A stretch of DNA of 64,000 nt from Dyella sedimenti (GTDB lineage Bacteria > Pseudomonadota > Gammaproteobacteria > Xanthomonadales > Rhodanobacteraceae): NCBI RefSeq assembly GCF_022760995.1, contig NZ_JAKWJO010000005.1:1-64000 (forward strand), given 5' to 3'. The translations under genes and the position numbers were made by a program. The notes beneath the pieces were generated by a model. It was not told the DNA's origin. It searched no databases and worked only from the letters and a program-made list of their open reading frames with translations. Shown here piece by piece: positions 17,070 through 26,343 of the stretch (its first letter is position 1; every line of letters begins with the position of its first letter).

Positions 17070-18230
17070 CTATCGCCTTTCCAGCTCGCCCACGGCCGGG
17101 CCGGCCTGCTGGTCGCGCCCCAGCGCATGCGCGATGCCGGCCAGCCGCTCGACCAGCCGGGTGGCATCGGGTGCGCATACCGTGGCATGGCCCACCTTGC
17201 GGCCGGGACGCGGCTGCTTGCCGTAGTCGTGCCAGTGCGCATCCACCGCGGCCAGCACCGGCGCCGCGTCGGGCAGCTCGCCGATCCAGTTGAACATGGC
17301 TGACAGGCCGCGCGCCGAGGTATCGCCCAGCGGCAGGCCGAGCACCGCGCGCACGTGGTTCTCGAACTGGCTGGCCAACGCGCCCTCGATGGTCCAATGG
17401 CCGGAGTTGTGCACGCGCGGGGCCATCTCGTTGCCAAGCAACTGGCCGTCCTTGACGAACAGCTCCAGGGCGAACACGCCGACATAGTCGAGCTTTTCCG
17501 CCAGCGTGCGGGCCAGCGCGGTGGCCGGTTCCTGCAGGGTGGCGATGTCCGGTGCCGGCGCCAGGCTGAGCGAGAGCACGCCGTCGGTATGCCAGTTCTG
17601 GGTCAGCGGCCAGGTGCGGAACTCGCCGTCGCGGCCCCGCACGGCGATCACCGACAGCTCGCGCTCGAACGGCACGAAAGCCTCCAGGATCAATCCATGG
17701 GCCGCCGCCTGCGCGCCCAGCGCGGCCCAGGCCGCGTCGGCGTCGCCCAGCGTACGCAGGCGGAACTGGCCCTTGCCGTCATAGCCCAGGCGGCGGGTCT
17801 TGAGGATGGCCGGCGCCCCGATGGCGGCCAGCGCCCGGTCCAGGTCCTCGCGGGTGTCGATGGCCTGGAAGTCCGGCGTGCGCAGGCCGCACTCGCGGAA
17901 CAGGGTCTTTTCGGCCAGCCGGTCCTGCGCCACCGCCAGCGCCTGTGGGGCCGGGAATACCGCCACGCGCTTGGCCAGCCGGTGCGCGGTATCGGCCGGC
18001 ACGTTCTCGAAATCGAAAGTGACCACGTCCACCTGGCTCGCGAAGTGGTCCAGCGCCGCGTCGTCGGTCCAGTCGGCCACCACCAGGGGCGCCACCTGGC
18101 CGGCGCAGGCATCGGCGACGCTGTCCACCACCAGGCTCTTCACGCCCAGCGGCGCGGCCGCCAGCGCCAGCATGCGGGCGAGCTGGCCGCCGCCGAGGAT
18201 GCCCAGCACGGGTTGGCGACGGGCGGTCAC
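17070..18230 (-). CDS. purK: N5-carboxyaminoimidazole ribonucleotide synthase
   Basis: PurK uses ATP and bicarbonate to turn AIR into N5-CAIR in purine synthesis. The 386-residue ATP-grasp protein shows the N-terminal [12 protein letters not shown] motif, [17 protein letters not shown] for ATP binding, and [16 protein letters not shown] near the active site. Translation starts at a GTG (18230) that overlaps the purE stop codon (GTGA), so the two genes are coupled. Upstream in-frame ATGs belong to the purE-antisense frame and are rejected. Confidence 0.96.
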   Translation of the reverse strand: MTARRQPVLGILGGGQLARMLALAAAPLGVKSLVVDSVADACAGQVAPLVVADWTDDAALDHFASQVDVVTFDFENVPADTAHRLAKRVAVFPAPQALAVAQDRLAEKTLFRECGLRTPDFQAIDTREDLDRALAAIGAPAILKTRRLGYDGKGQFRLRTLGDADAAWAALGAQAAAHGLILEAFVPFERELSVIAVRGRDGEFRTWPLTQNWHTDGVLSLSLAPAPDIATLQEPATALARTLAEKLDYVGVFALELFVKDGQLLGNEMAPRVHNSGHWTIEGALASQFENHVRAVLGLPLGDTSARGLSAMFNWIGELPDAAPVLAAVDAHWHDYGKQPRPGRKVGHATVCAPDATRLVERLAGIAHALGRDQQAGPAVGELERR

Positions 18231-18730
18231 GCGCGCGGATCCGGATGATCGAGCACGCTTTGCGTCTGGCGGGCGCGATAGGCGTCCAGCGACGTCGCCA
18301 GCGACGGATCGTGCAAGGCCAGCACGGCGGCCGCCAGCAGGCCCGCGTTCACCGCACCGGCCCGGCCGATGGCCAGGGTGCCGACCGGGATGCCGGCAGG
18401 CATCTGCGCGATCGACAGCAGGGAATCCATGCCGTTGAGCGCCTTGGACTGCACCGGCACGCCGAACACCGGCAGCCGGGTCTTGGCCGCCAGCATGCCC
18501 GGCAGGTGCGCCGCGCCGCCGGCACCGGCGATGATGACCTGGATGCCGCGGCCGACCGCCTCCTCCGCGTACTGGAACAGCAGATCGGGGGTGCGGTGCG
18601 CCGATACCACCCGCACCTCGTGCGCGATGCCCAGTTCGGCCAGTACGCCGGTCGCATGCTCCATGGTTTCCCAGTCCGAGCGGGAGCCCATCACAACGCC
18701 CACGCGCGGCGGGAGGGAAGTCGAGGTCAT
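18227..18730 (-). CDS. purE: N5-carboxyaminoimidazole ribonucleotide mutase
   Basis: PurE moves the carboxyl group of N5-CAIR to give CAIR, the step after PurK. The protein of about 167 residues has the class I signatures [30 protein letters not shown] and GVPVQS. The start at 18730 (MTSTSLPP) fits the family better than the ATG at 18742. It forms a purE-purK operon, the usual arrangement. Confidence 0.96.
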   Translation of the reverse strand: MTSTSLPPRVGVVMGSRSDWETMEHATGVLAELGIAHEVRVVSAHRTPDLLFQYAEEAVGRGIQVIIAGAGGAAHLPGMLAAKTRLPVFGVPVQSKALNGMDSLLSIAQMPAGIPVGTLAIGRAGAVNAGLLAAAVLALHDPSLATSLDAYRARQTQSVLDHPDPRA

Positions 18731-18795
18731 GACCCAAGCCATCCAAAAGGGTTATTGTACGGACTTTCCGCGTCTCGGCACGATCCCGCCTACCC

Positions 18796-19068
18796 ATGGA
18801 CAAACGCCTGCTCGACATCCTGTGCTGCCCGGTCAGCAAGGTCCCGGTTCGCCCCCTCGCCCGTCCGGAGCTGGACGCCCTCAACCGCGCCATCGGCGCC
18901 GGCGAGGTCCAGACCGTGGCCGGTGCGGCCGTCCGCGATCCGTTGTCGGAAGGCCTGATCACCACCGATCGCAAGGTGATCTACCGGGTCGACGACGGCA
19001 TCCCGGTCATGCTGCCCGAGGAAGGCATCGGCACCCTGCAGTTGCGGGACTTCCCGGCCACCGCCTGA
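18796..19068 (+). CDS. Trm112-like/UPF0434 family protein
   Basis: This 90-residue protein opens with MDKRLLDILCCPVSKVPV and ends with IPVMLPEEG, the signature of the Trm112/UPF0434 family. Eukaryotic Trm112 activates methyltransferases; the role of the bacterial proteins is not established. Only one Cys pair is visible, so a zinc site would be incomplete. It is divergent from purE. Confidence 0.9.
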   Translation: MDKRLLDILCCPVSKVPVRPLARPELDALNRAIGAGEVQTVAGAAVRDPLSEGLITTDRKVIYRVDDGIPVMLPEEGIGTLQLRDFPATA

Positions 19069-19231
19069 TCCGCCTCCCCCGGCCTGCCGGCCGCGAGATC
19101 CTGCGCACCTTGTGAACGCGTCGACATATCGTGACACGGCGCATGACAGCGTGTCCGCCATATCTTATTGTAAGTGTGCGTATTGTCTGAATGGGCTGAA
19201 CGCACGTCGGCATCACTTCAGGGGTGTGGCG

Positions 19232-21532
19232 ATGAAAGACGCCAGTGAACCTTCCAATATCGTCAGCCTGAGCCAGCGCCTGGACCCCTCCAGTGAGCGC
19301 GGAGGCGCCCTCTTGAACAACGTCCGGGATATCGCGGGCCGTCGCCTGCAGGCCTTGGTCAACGGCATGTTCGAGCATGTCGACGACGCCCTGTTCGACC
19401 TGGCCGAGAAGGCCGAGAACAATGCCGCCCAGATGCACTACTTCGACGGCATGCGCGAGGTGCGCAAGCGCCGTCCGATGGTCGAGCGGAGTTTCCTGGC
19501 CCAGGTATCGCGCGACTTGGGCGACGTCGCCAACCATTATCGCCAGGCCGCTGGCAACGCCAGCGCCCCGTCCCTCCCGGTCGGCTCGGTCGAGCTATCG
19601 CTGGTGGCCGACAACGAACTGGAAGAATCGCTGGCCATCACCAGCATGATCGGCAAGAACGAGACGCGCCTCACGCGCGAGCTGTTCGCCGTCAACCAAC
19701 GCCTGTCCGTCATCTACGGCGGCATCAAGATCGAGGACGGCAGCAACCCGGTCGGCCCGGCCATGCTGTCGCAGGCCTTCCGCCAGGCGATGCGCGAGCT
19801 CAATGCCGAGATGCGCGTCAAACTGATCATCTACAAGCTGTTCGATCGCTACGTGCTCGCTTCGCTGGACGAGCTGTACCAGGAAATCAACGCCGAACTG
19901 GTGCGGGCCGGCGTACTGCCGCAGCTGCGCCACGAATTGCCCCGCGCGGGCGCCGGCACGTCCCGTCCCGCGGGCATGGCGGCGGCGAGCGCCACCGCCG
20001 CCAGCGCCGAGACCGCCGATGCGGGCGCCTTCCTCGCCGACGAGGAAGGCGCCGCCGCTTCCAACGAACTGCTGCAGACCCTGCGCACCCTGTTCAGCGC
20101 GCGGCGCGCGGCGCCACAACCGGCCATGCGCGTGCCCACCGGATCGATCCAGCTGCCGAGCGCCAACGAGCTGATCGGCGCGCTCAGCGTGCTGCAGAGC
20201 CAAGCCGCCATCAGCCAGGTGGTACCCTCGCACATCAGCAGCGCTGCGGAACTGACCGGCGAGGTGCAGCAGCTCAAGGAGCACCTGCTGGCGCAGATCG
20301 GCTCGCTGCGCGGCGAGAAGCCCAGCCAGGTCTCGACCATCGACGAGGACACCATCGACCTCGTCGGCATGCTGTTCGAATTCATCCTCGAGGACCGCAA
20401 CCTGCCCACCGAGATGCAGGTGCTGCTGGCCCGGCTGCAGATTCCCTACCTCAAGGCCGCCATCCTCGACCGCAAGCTGTTCGCGCATCGCCAGCATCCG
20501 GCGCGCCGCCTGCTGGACAATCTCGCCGACGCCGCCAAGGGCTGGTCGGCCGAGTCCGATCGCGACCACCGCCTGCACGACAAGATCAAGTCCATCGTCG
20601 ACCGCCTGCTGCAGGACTTCGACGACGACCTGAGCATCTTCGAGCGCCTGGGCGCCGAGCTGCAGGAATTCCAGGACATCAGCCGCCGCCGCGCCGAACT
20701 GGCCGAGCAGCGCGTGGCCGAGTCCACCCGCGGCCGCGAGAAGCTCGAGCAGGCGCGCCACCGCGCCGCACGCGAGATCCTCAGCCGTATGGAAGGCCAT
20801 ACGCTGCCGCCGCTGATCCACGGCATCCTCTCGCGCGCCTGGGCCAACTACCTGGTGCTGACCATCCTGCGCCAGGGCGAGGACTCGAACGAATTCCGCG
20901 ACGCCCTGCGCTTCGCCAGCGACTTCATCGACAGCACCAAGCCCGCGCGCACGCTCGACGAGCGCCGCGCGCTGCGCCAGATGCTGCCCGGCATCGAGCG
21001 CGCGCTGCGGCGCGGCCTGGCCAACGTGGCCTTCCAGGAAAGCGACATCGAGCGCCTGCTGGGCCAGTTGCACACCTACTACCGCCACCAGCTCGGCGAG
21101 GCCGTGCCGGAGGCCGAGGTGCAGGCGGTGGAAGCCTCCACCACCCTGCCCATTCCCGAGAGCATCCAGCCGATCGCCGAATCGGCGGCCGACCTTGCCC
21201 GCGACGAGCCCGAGCCGGAGCCGCCCCTCGACACGCCGGAGATGCGCCTGGTGGCCGAACTCAAGCCGGGGACCTGGCTGGAGTTCGTGACCGGCCCGGA
21301 CACCATCGAGCGCGCCAAGCTGTCGTGGGTCAGCCCGATGAGCGGCCGCTACCTGTTCGTGAACCGGCGCGGCCTGAAGGTGGCCGACTACGCCCCGCAC
21401 GAACTGGCCGAGGCACTGGCGGCCAATACCGCACGCGTGCTGGAATCCACCGCCCTGTTCGACCGCGCGCTGGATGCCATCGTCGGTCGGCTCAGCCAGC
21501 CCGCCCCGGCGACCCACACCGCGACCGAATGA
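19232..21532 (+). CDS. DUF1631 family protein
   Basis: This soluble protein of about 766 residues matches the DUF1631 family, which is common in beta- and gammaproteobacteria and has no settled function. It is helix-rich, with a low-complexity Ala-rich linker at about residues 250-275 and an acidic, Pro-rich linker before a small C-terminal beta-barrel-like domain (PGTWLEFVTGPDTIERAKLSWVSPMSGRYLFVNRRG) that resembles PilZ-type folds in layout. I chose the ATG at 19232 (MKDASEPSNIV), which has a GGGGTGG stretch upstream; 19112 would add a 40-residue Cys-rich extension that does not look coding. The leader holds a small inverted repeat GACACG/CGTGTC (19133-19155). Its stop overlaps the nadC start. 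Confidence 0.85.
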   Translation: MKDASEPSNIVSLSQRLDPSSERGGALLNNVRDIAGRRLQALVNGMFEHVDDALFDLAEKAENNAAQMHYFDGMREVRKRRPMVERSFLAQVSRDLGDVANHYRQAAGNASAPSLPVGSVELSLVADNELEESLAITSMIGKNETRLTRELFAVNQRLSVIYGGIKIEDGSNPVGPAMLSQAFRQAMRELNAEMRVKLIIYKLFDRYVLASLDELYQEINAELVRAGVLPQLRHELPRAGAGTSRPAGMAAASATAASAETADAGAFLADEEGAAASNELLQTLRTLFSARRAAPQPAMRVPTGSIQLPSANELIGALSVLQSQAAISQVVPSHISSAAELTGEVQQLKEHLLAQIGSLRGEKPSQVSTIDEDTIDLVGMLFEFILEDRNLPTEMQVLLARLQIPYLKAAILDRKLFAHRQHPARRLLDNLADAAKGWSAESDRDHRLHDKIKSIVDRLLQDFDDDLSIFERLGAELQEFQDISRRRAELAEQRVAESTRGREKLEQARHRAAREILSRMEGHTLPPLIHGILSRAWANYLVLTILRQGEDSNEFRDALRFASDFIDSTKPARTLDERRALRQMLPGIERALRRGLANVAFQESDIERLLGQLHTYYRHQLGEAVPEAEVQAVEASTTLPIPESIQPIAESAADLARDEPEPEPPLDTPEMRLVAELKPGTWLEFVTGPDTIERAKLSWVSPMSGRYLFVNRRGLKVADYAPHELAEALAANTARVLESTALFDRALDAIVGRLSQPAPATHTATE

Positions 21533-22383
21533 CTGCCAGCCAACTCGTTCCGCCCCCGCCCGAACAGATCCAGGCGGATGTCCAACGCGCCTTTGCCGAG
21601 GATATCGGCACGGGCGACGCCACCGCCGACCTGCTGCCGCAGGACGCCCAGGCCTCCGCCACGCTCACCTGCCGCGAGGATGCAGTGATCGCCGGCACCG
21701 ACTGGTTCAACGCCTGCTTCCACCAGTTGGACCCGTCGATCCGGATCGAGTGGTCGGCCAGGGATGGCGAGCGCGTCGCCGCCGGCTCGGTGATCTGCCG
21801 GCTGCATGGCCGCGCCCGGCCGATGGTGAGCGCCGAACGGTCCGCGCTGAACTTCCTGCAGCTGCTGTCCGCCACCGCCACCGCCACCGCCACCTGCGTG
21901 GCCGCGGTGGCCGGCACCGGCGTGCGGGTGCTCGATACCCGCAAGACCGTGCCCGGCCTGCGCCTGGCGCAAAAATACGCGGTGCGCTGCGGCGGCGGCC
22001 ACAATCATCGGGTCGGCCTGTACGATGCCATCCTGGTAAAGGAAAACCACATCATCGCGGCCGGTGGCATCCAGGCCGCCGCCGAGGCGGCTCGCCGGCT
22101 GCATCCGTCCCTGCTGCTGGAAATCGAGGTGGAAAACCTCGACGAACTGCGGCAGGCCCTTGATGCCGGCGCCGACCGCATCATGCTGGACAACTTCACC
22201 CTGCCGCTGATGCGCGAGGCGGTGGCCATCGCCAAGGGGCGCGCCGAACTGGAGATCTCCGGCAACGTGGACCTGAGCACCATCGGCGAATACGCCAGTA
22301 CCGGGGTGGACTTCATCTCCGTGGGCGCGCTGACCAAGCACGTGCGCGCGGTGGACCTGTCGCTGCGATTGCAACTGGACTGA
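21529..22383 (+). CDS. nadC: Nicotinate-nucleotide pyrophosphorylase (carboxylating)
   Basis: NadC converts quinolinate and PRPP to nicotinate mononucleotide, CO2 and pyrophosphate in de novo NAD synthesis. The 284-residue protein has AFAEDIGTGDAT at the N-terminus, ERSALNFLQLLS, the catalytic TRKTVPGLRLAQKYAVRCGG and HNHR motifs, EIEVEN and the C-terminal ISVGALTKH. The ATG at 21529 overlaps the DUF1631 stop (ATGA), so the two are coupled. nadA and nadB are not nearby. Confidence 0.96.
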   Translation: MTASQLVPPPPEQIQADVQRAFAEDIGTGDATADLLPQDAQASATLTCREDAVIAGTDWFNACFHQLDPSIRIEWSARDGERVAAGSVICRLHGRARPMVSAERSALNFLQLLSATATATATCVAAVAGTGVRVLDTRKTVPGLRLAQKYAVRCGGGHNHRVGLYDAILVKENHIIAAGGIQAAAEAARRLHPSLLLEIEVENLDELRQALDAGADRIMLDNFTLPLMREAVAIAKGRAELEISGNVDLSTIGEYASTGVDFISVGALTKHVRAVDLSLRLQLD

Positions 22384-22404
22384 TCCGTCCGGCTGGCTGT
22401 TGTA

Positions 22405-22481
22405 TGTGGGAGCGCACCCTGTGCGCGACAAGACTCGCCTCTGCATCATGGGGCTCGTCGCGCACAGGGTGCGCTCCCACA
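22405..22481. repeat. REP-like palindrome, copy 2
   Basis: Arms TGTGGGAGCGCACCCTGTGC... (22405-22429) and their near-perfect complement (22457-22481) enclose a 27-base spacer. The arms match copy 1 at 16998-17061 almost base for base while the spacers differ. It lies just past nadC. Confidence 0.87.
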
Positions 22482-22540
22482 AAGAGCGGATAGACCGCCT
22501 TCACCTTGCAAGCCACCCGCGCCGCCTACACTCTCGGCCC

Positions 22541-22948
22541 ATGAGCGAACTTCCCGACCTGATCCTGCTGTTAGCCCTGCTGGCGATCATCGGCGCCTGG
22601 CTGAAGCTTACGCGTGGACGCGAGCAGGCCATCCATGAAGCACGCCAGCAATGCCGCCAGCATGGCCTGCAACTGCTCGACGAAAGCGTGGGGCTGCGCA
22701 GCCTGCGCCTGCATCGGCAGCGGCGCCAGTGGCTGCTGGAGCGCTGCTACGGCTTCGAGGTCAGCATCGACGGCAACGACCGCGAACCCGGCCGGCTATG
22801 GCTGGTCGGCCGCACCCTGACCGGGTTGAGCCTGCCCACCATCCAGAGCCACGTGCCCGGCCTGATGGCGGACCACGCGTCCCCTACGGACGAAAGCAAC
22901 GTGGTGCCCTTGCGTCCTCGCGTGCCCAGGAACAGCCGGCTTCACTGA
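22541..22948 (+). CDS. DUF3301 family membrane-anchored protein
   Basis: This 135-residue protein has one N-terminal membrane helix (LILLLALLAIIGAWL) and a small cytoplasmic domain with CRQHGLQLLDESVGLRSLRL and YGFEVSIDGNDR, the pattern of DUF3301 proteins. Function is unknown. The start at 22541 places the helix directly at the N-terminus; earlier in-frame starts read through the REP element. It is convergent with sspB. Confidence 0.82.
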   Translation: MSELPDLILLLALLAIIGAWLKLTRGREQAIHEARQQCRQHGLQLLDESVGLRSLRLHRQRRQWLLERCYGFEVSIDGNDREPGRLWLVGRTLTGLSLPTIQSHVPGLMADHASPTDESNVVPLRPRVPRNSRLH

Positions 22949-22965
22949 GCGACGGCCGGCGCAGG

Positions 22966-23418
22966 CTACTTCACCACACGCAGGAACGGCGTGCCCCGCC
23001 TGGGCTTTTCGCCCGCCTGGTCGCCCTCGACGGGCGGCGGCGTGTCGTCCGGATCGGGCGAGGACGGCGGGGGCTGGTCGCCGCCTTCCTCGGCGGGAAA
23101 CATCATGCCCTGGCCGTTCTCCTGCGCATAAAGCGCCAGCACCGCCTGCACCGGGATGTGGATATTGTGGCTGACCCCGGAAAAACGGGCCTGGAAGCTG
23201 ATCCAGTCGTTGCCCAGGTCCAGGTTGGCTACCGCGCGCATGGCCAGGTTCAGCACCACTTGCCCGTTCTTGACCACCTGCGGCGGCACCCGCACGCCCT
23301 CCCGCATGGCGTCCACCAGCACATAGGGCGTGAGCTGGTTGTCGGTGATCCAGTCGTAGATCGCCCGCAGCAGATAGGGACGATTCGAAGTCATCGGCGG
23401 AAGCTTGTCGTCGGTCAT
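22966..23418 (-). CDS. sspB: ClpXP protease specificity-enhancing factor
   Basis: SspB is an adaptor that tethers ssrA-tagged stalled-ribosome products to ClpXP. The 150-residue protein has the compact substrate-binding domain (SNRPYLLRAIYDWITDNQLTP, VVLNLAMRAV, FSGVSHNIHIPV), an acidic Pro-rich flexible linker (GGDQPPPSSPDPDD) and the C-terminal ClpX-binding peptide LRVVK. All three parts match the known SspB layout. Either the ATG at 23418 or the one eight codons later may be used. It lies downstream of sspA on the same strand, the usual order. Confidence 0.95.
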   Translation of the reverse strand: MTDDKLPPMTSNRPYLLRAIYDWITDNQLTPYVLVDAMREGVRVPPQVVKNGQVVLNLAMRAVANLDLGNDWISFQARFSGVSHNIHIPVQAVLALYAQENGQGMMFPAEEGGDQPPPSSPDPDDTPPPVEGDQAGEKPRRGTPFLRVVK

Positions 23419-23594
23419 GCAGAAACCTGGTAAGGGCCGGCTCCGCCAGGGGGTGGTCGGGAGCACGGCCGGATGGACGCGGAAAGTGTAATGCCAAGCT
23501 GAGGCAATATGACGCAGGATCGCAAGGAAACCCGTACCCGGGCCGGTCGGGCTCCCGCGCCCATCACTTCCCGGCGGCGCCGAGCCGGCACCCG

Positions 23595-24218
23595 CTACGG
23601 CCGCATCGCCTTCTCTTCGGCGGTCATGCTGCGCGCGTAGCCCTGGCTGGCGAACAAGCGCTCGCCGTAGTCCATGATCGGCTTGCCCTCGCGACCCAGG
23701 TCCACACCCAGCCAGGGCAGGCGCCAGATCACCGGGGCGACCAAGCAGTCGGTCAGGCTCATCTCGGGGTTGAGGAAAAACCGGGAAGCCCTGAACAGTG
23801 GCAGGGAGGCCAGCAGGTGCTCGCGCAACCGCTTGCGTGCGGCATCGGCCGGCCGGCCGCCCGACCGGATGATGTCCACTTCGGGCAGCCAGTCCAGTTC
23901 GATCCGCACCGTGGCCAGGCGCAGGCGGGCGCGTGACAGCGGATCGATGGGCATCAACGGCGGGTGGGGATACCGCTCGTCCAAGTATTCGCAGACGACG
24001 GCGGTGTTGTAGAGGGTCAGGTCGCGATCGACCAGGGTCGGCGTGCTGCCGTAGGGATTCAGTTCCAGCAGGTCTTCCGGCGGCCTGGCCGGGTCGACGA
24101 TGACCCGCTCGTAGCTGACGCCCTTGGCCGCCAGGACCAGGCGGGCCCGGTGGCACTGGATACCGTCGGCAGTGGTGTACAGGGTGAGTGCGGTACGCGA
24201 ACGAGCGCTTTGGACCAT
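23595..24218 (-). CDS. sspA: Stringent starvation protein A
   Basis: SspA is a glutathione S-transferase-fold protein that binds RNA polymerase during starvation. This 207-residue protein has an N-terminal thioredoxin-like domain (LTLYTTADGIQCHRARLVLAAKG, NPYGSTPTLVDRD, EYLDERYPHPPLMP) and an all-helical C-terminal domain. The PHPPLMP surface is the known RNA polymerase contact in E. coli SspA. I chose the ATG at 24218 because GGGGAG lies seven bases upstream; an ATG at 24233 would add five residues. It is part of the petABC-sspAB cluster. Confidence 0.92.
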   Translation of the reverse strand: MVQSARSRTALTLYTTADGIQCHRARLVLAAKGVSYERVIVDPARPPEDLLELNPYGSTPTLVDRDLTLYNTAVVCEYLDERYPHPPLMPIDPLSRARLRLATVRIELDWLPEVDIIRSGGRPADAARKRLREHLLASLPLFRASRFFLNPEMSLTDCLVAPVIWRLPWLGVDLGREGKPIMDYGERLFASQGYARSMTAEEKAMRP

Positions 24219-24293
24219 GCGCGATCTCCCCATCGACATGACGCGGGTGCGGCGGCGCTGGGCCACCACACCCCGGGATCCGGACGGACGCCC

Positions 24294-25049
24294 TTAGTGG
24301 ACGTCCTTCCAGTACTCCTTCTTTAGCAGATATGCCAGGAAAGTGAAGCCCGCGAGGAAGAGCAGGACCCAGATACCGTAGCGCTGGCGCTGCAGTGCGG
24401 CAGGCTCGGAGGCATAGGTCAGGAAGTTGGTCAGGTCGCGCGCGGCCTGCTGGTACTGGGCCGGCGTGAGCTTGCCGGGCTGGGACAGTTCCAGCTTCTC
24501 GACCTCATCGCCGCCTTCCTTCTTGACCGCGGTCTGCACGCCCTGCAGCTCCCACAGCGGGAACGGCATGGAGGCGTTCGGGAACACGGTGTTGTTCCAG
24601 CCGACCGGCCGGGTCGGATCGACATAGAAGGAATTGAGGTAGGCGAAGACCCAATCGGGGCCCTCTTCCTTGGCCCGCACTTCCAGCGAGAGGTCCGGTG
24701 GCGCCTTGCCGAAGAACTGCTGCGCCGCATCTTCCGGCATGTGCGAGACCACCGGATCGCCGAACTTGGCGCCGGTGAAGTTGAGGTTCTTCATCACCTC
24801 GTCTTCGGTCAGGCCCAAGTCTTCGGCCATGCGCGAATAGCGCACGTATTTCAGCGAGTGGCAACCGACGCAGTAGTTGAAGAACAGCTTGGCGCCACGC
24901 TGCAGCGAGGCCTGGTCGCGGATATTGACGCCGGCCGGCGGCAAGCCGCCTTCTTCGGCGGCCACGACCTGCGTGGCGCCGACCAGCAGGCCGGCAGCGA
25001 GTGCGAACGAGGAAAGGATTCTCTTCATCGGGAACAGCCGCTTAGTCAT
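24294..25049 (-). CDS. petC: Cytochrome c1 of the bc1 complex
   Basis: Cytochrome c1 takes electrons from the Rieske protein and passes them to soluble cytochrome c or the terminal oxidase. The protein has a signal peptide (ILSSFALAAGLLVGATQVVAA), the heme-binding CVGCH motif, a conserved Met axial-ligand region (ASMPFPLWELQG), and a C-terminal membrane anchor (GIWVLLFLAGFTFLAYLLKKEYW). The ATG at 25049 overlaps the end of petB; the ATG at 25028, which starts exactly at the signal peptide, is also plausible. It is the third gene of petABC. Confidence 0.95.
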   Translation of the reverse strand: MTKRLFPMKRILSSFALAAGLLVGATQVVAAEEGGLPPAGVNIRDQASLQRGAKLFFNYCVGCHSLKYVRYSRMAEDLGLTEDEVMKNLNFTGAKFGDPVVSHMPEDAAQQFFGKAPPDLSLEVRAKEEGPDWVFAYLNSFYVDPTRPVGWNNTVFPNASMPFPLWELQGVQTAVKKEGGDEVEKLELSQPGKLTPAQYQQAARDLTNFLTYASEPAALQRQRYGIWVLLFLAGFTFLAYLLKKEYWKDVH

Positions 25050-26343
25050 GGTCGAACACCACCCGTTCCGGGACCGGCTTGGTCTTTTCCCAACCAAGGC
25101 GCGTGTAGAACCACAGGAACACGAAGTACCCGAAGTAGATGAGGGTCATCACGCGGCCGAAGGCGTTTTCCCAGAAGGTCGCATCCGAGGGAACCCACTC
25201 GACGAGCTTCTCGCCCACCACGCCCGCGCCCACCAGGGCCAGGCCGATGAAGGATGCCGCGAAGGCCATCAGGGCGATCTTGTAGCCGGTACCGCGGTAG
25301 CGGATGGAGCGCACCTTGCCCGCGTCGATCCACGGCAGCAGGAACAGCAGCGCAATGGCGCCGAACATGCCGAGCACGCCCCAGAAGGCCGTACTGAAGA
25401 ACGACGGGATCATGCGCAGGATCGCGTAGAACGGCGTGAAGTACCACGACGGCTTGATGTGCGACGGCGTCACCAGGTTGTTGGCCGGGAGGAAGTTGTC
25501 GTGCTCCAGGAACCAGCCGCCGAAGGTCGGCGCGAAGAAGATGATGAACGCCGCGATGATCAGGAAGAAGCCGACGCCGACCAGGTCCTTCACCGTGTAG
25601 TACGGATGGAACGGGATGCCGTCGGCCGGCTTGTCCGCGCCCCAGCGGCTGCCCTTCGGGCCGTGCTTGACGTCCACGCCGTCCGGGTTGTTCGAGCCCA
25701 CCTCGTGCAGCGCGGCCAGGTGCAGCACCACCAGCAGCAGCAGCACGATCGGCAGCGCGATCACGTGCAGCGCGAAGAAGCGGTTGAGCGTGGCGTCGGC
25801 GGGCAGGTAGTCGCCCATGATCCACTCGACCAGGGTGCCGCCGATCACCGGCACGGTGCCGAACAGCGAGATGATCACCTTGGCGCCCCAGAACGACATG
25901 TTGCCCCACGGCAGCACGTAGCCCATGAAGGCCTCGGCCATCAGCACCAGGAAGATCAGCATGCCCAGCAGCCACACCAGCTCGCGCGGCTTCTGGTAGG
26001 AGCCGTACATCAGGCCGCGGAACATGTGCAGGAACACCACCACGAAGAACAGCGAGGCGCCGGTGGAGTGCATGTAGCGGATCAGCCAGCCCCACTCCAC
26101 GTCGCGCATGATGTACTCGACCGAGTTGAAGGCTTCCGCCGCACTCGTCTTGTAGTTCATGGTGAGGAAGATGCCGGTGACGATCTGGTTGACCAGCACC
26201 AGCAGGGCGAGCGAACCGAAGTAGTACCAGAGGTTGAAGTTCTTCGGCGCGTAGTACTCGGTCATATGCTTGCGGTACATCGGCATCAAGCCGGGTGCCC
26301 GCTCGTTGACCCAATCGCCGATACGCGTGAATACGCCTGCCAT
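25042..26343 (-). CDS. petB: Cytochrome b of the bc1 complex
   Basis: This 433-residue membrane subunit binds hemes bL and bH and carries the quinol-oxidising and quinone-reducing sites. It has eight hydrophobic helices, the paired His ligands in helices B and D (MHSTGASLFF...HMFRG and HVIALP...HLAALHE), GYVLPWGNMSFWG, and the PEWY-like Qo motif seen here as PSWYFTPFYAILR. This is PSWY rather than PEWY, so the usual Glu is Ser in this copy. Its ATG overlaps the petA stop (ATGA). Confidence 0.95.
   Translation of the reverse strand: MAGVFTRIGDWVNERAPGLMPMYRKHMTEYYAPKNFNLWYYFGSLALLVLVNQIVTGIFLTMNYKTSAAEAFNSVEYIMRDVEWGWLIRYMHSTGASLFFVVVFLHMFRGLMYGSYQKPRELVWLLGMLIFLVLMAEAFMGYVLPWGNMSFWGAKVIISLFGTVPVIGGTLVEWIMGDYLPADATLNRFFALHVIALPIVLLLLVVLHLAALHEVGSNNPDGVDVKHGPKGSRWGADKPADGIPFHPYYTVKDLVGVGFFLIIAAFIIFFAPTFGGWFLEHDNFLPANNLVTPSHIKPSWYFTPFYAILRMIPSFFSTAFWGVLGMFGAIALLFLLPWIDAGKVRSIRYRGTGYKIALMAFAASFIGLALVGAGVVGEKLVEWVPSDATFWENAFGRVMTLIYFGYFVFLWFYTRLGWEKTKPVPERVVFDHD

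Noticed and set aside
17070..18974. A single 634-residue protein covering purE and purK
   Set aside because: The purK frame stays open backwards through purE by chance; the GTGA overlap at 18227-18230 and family lengths separate the two genes.
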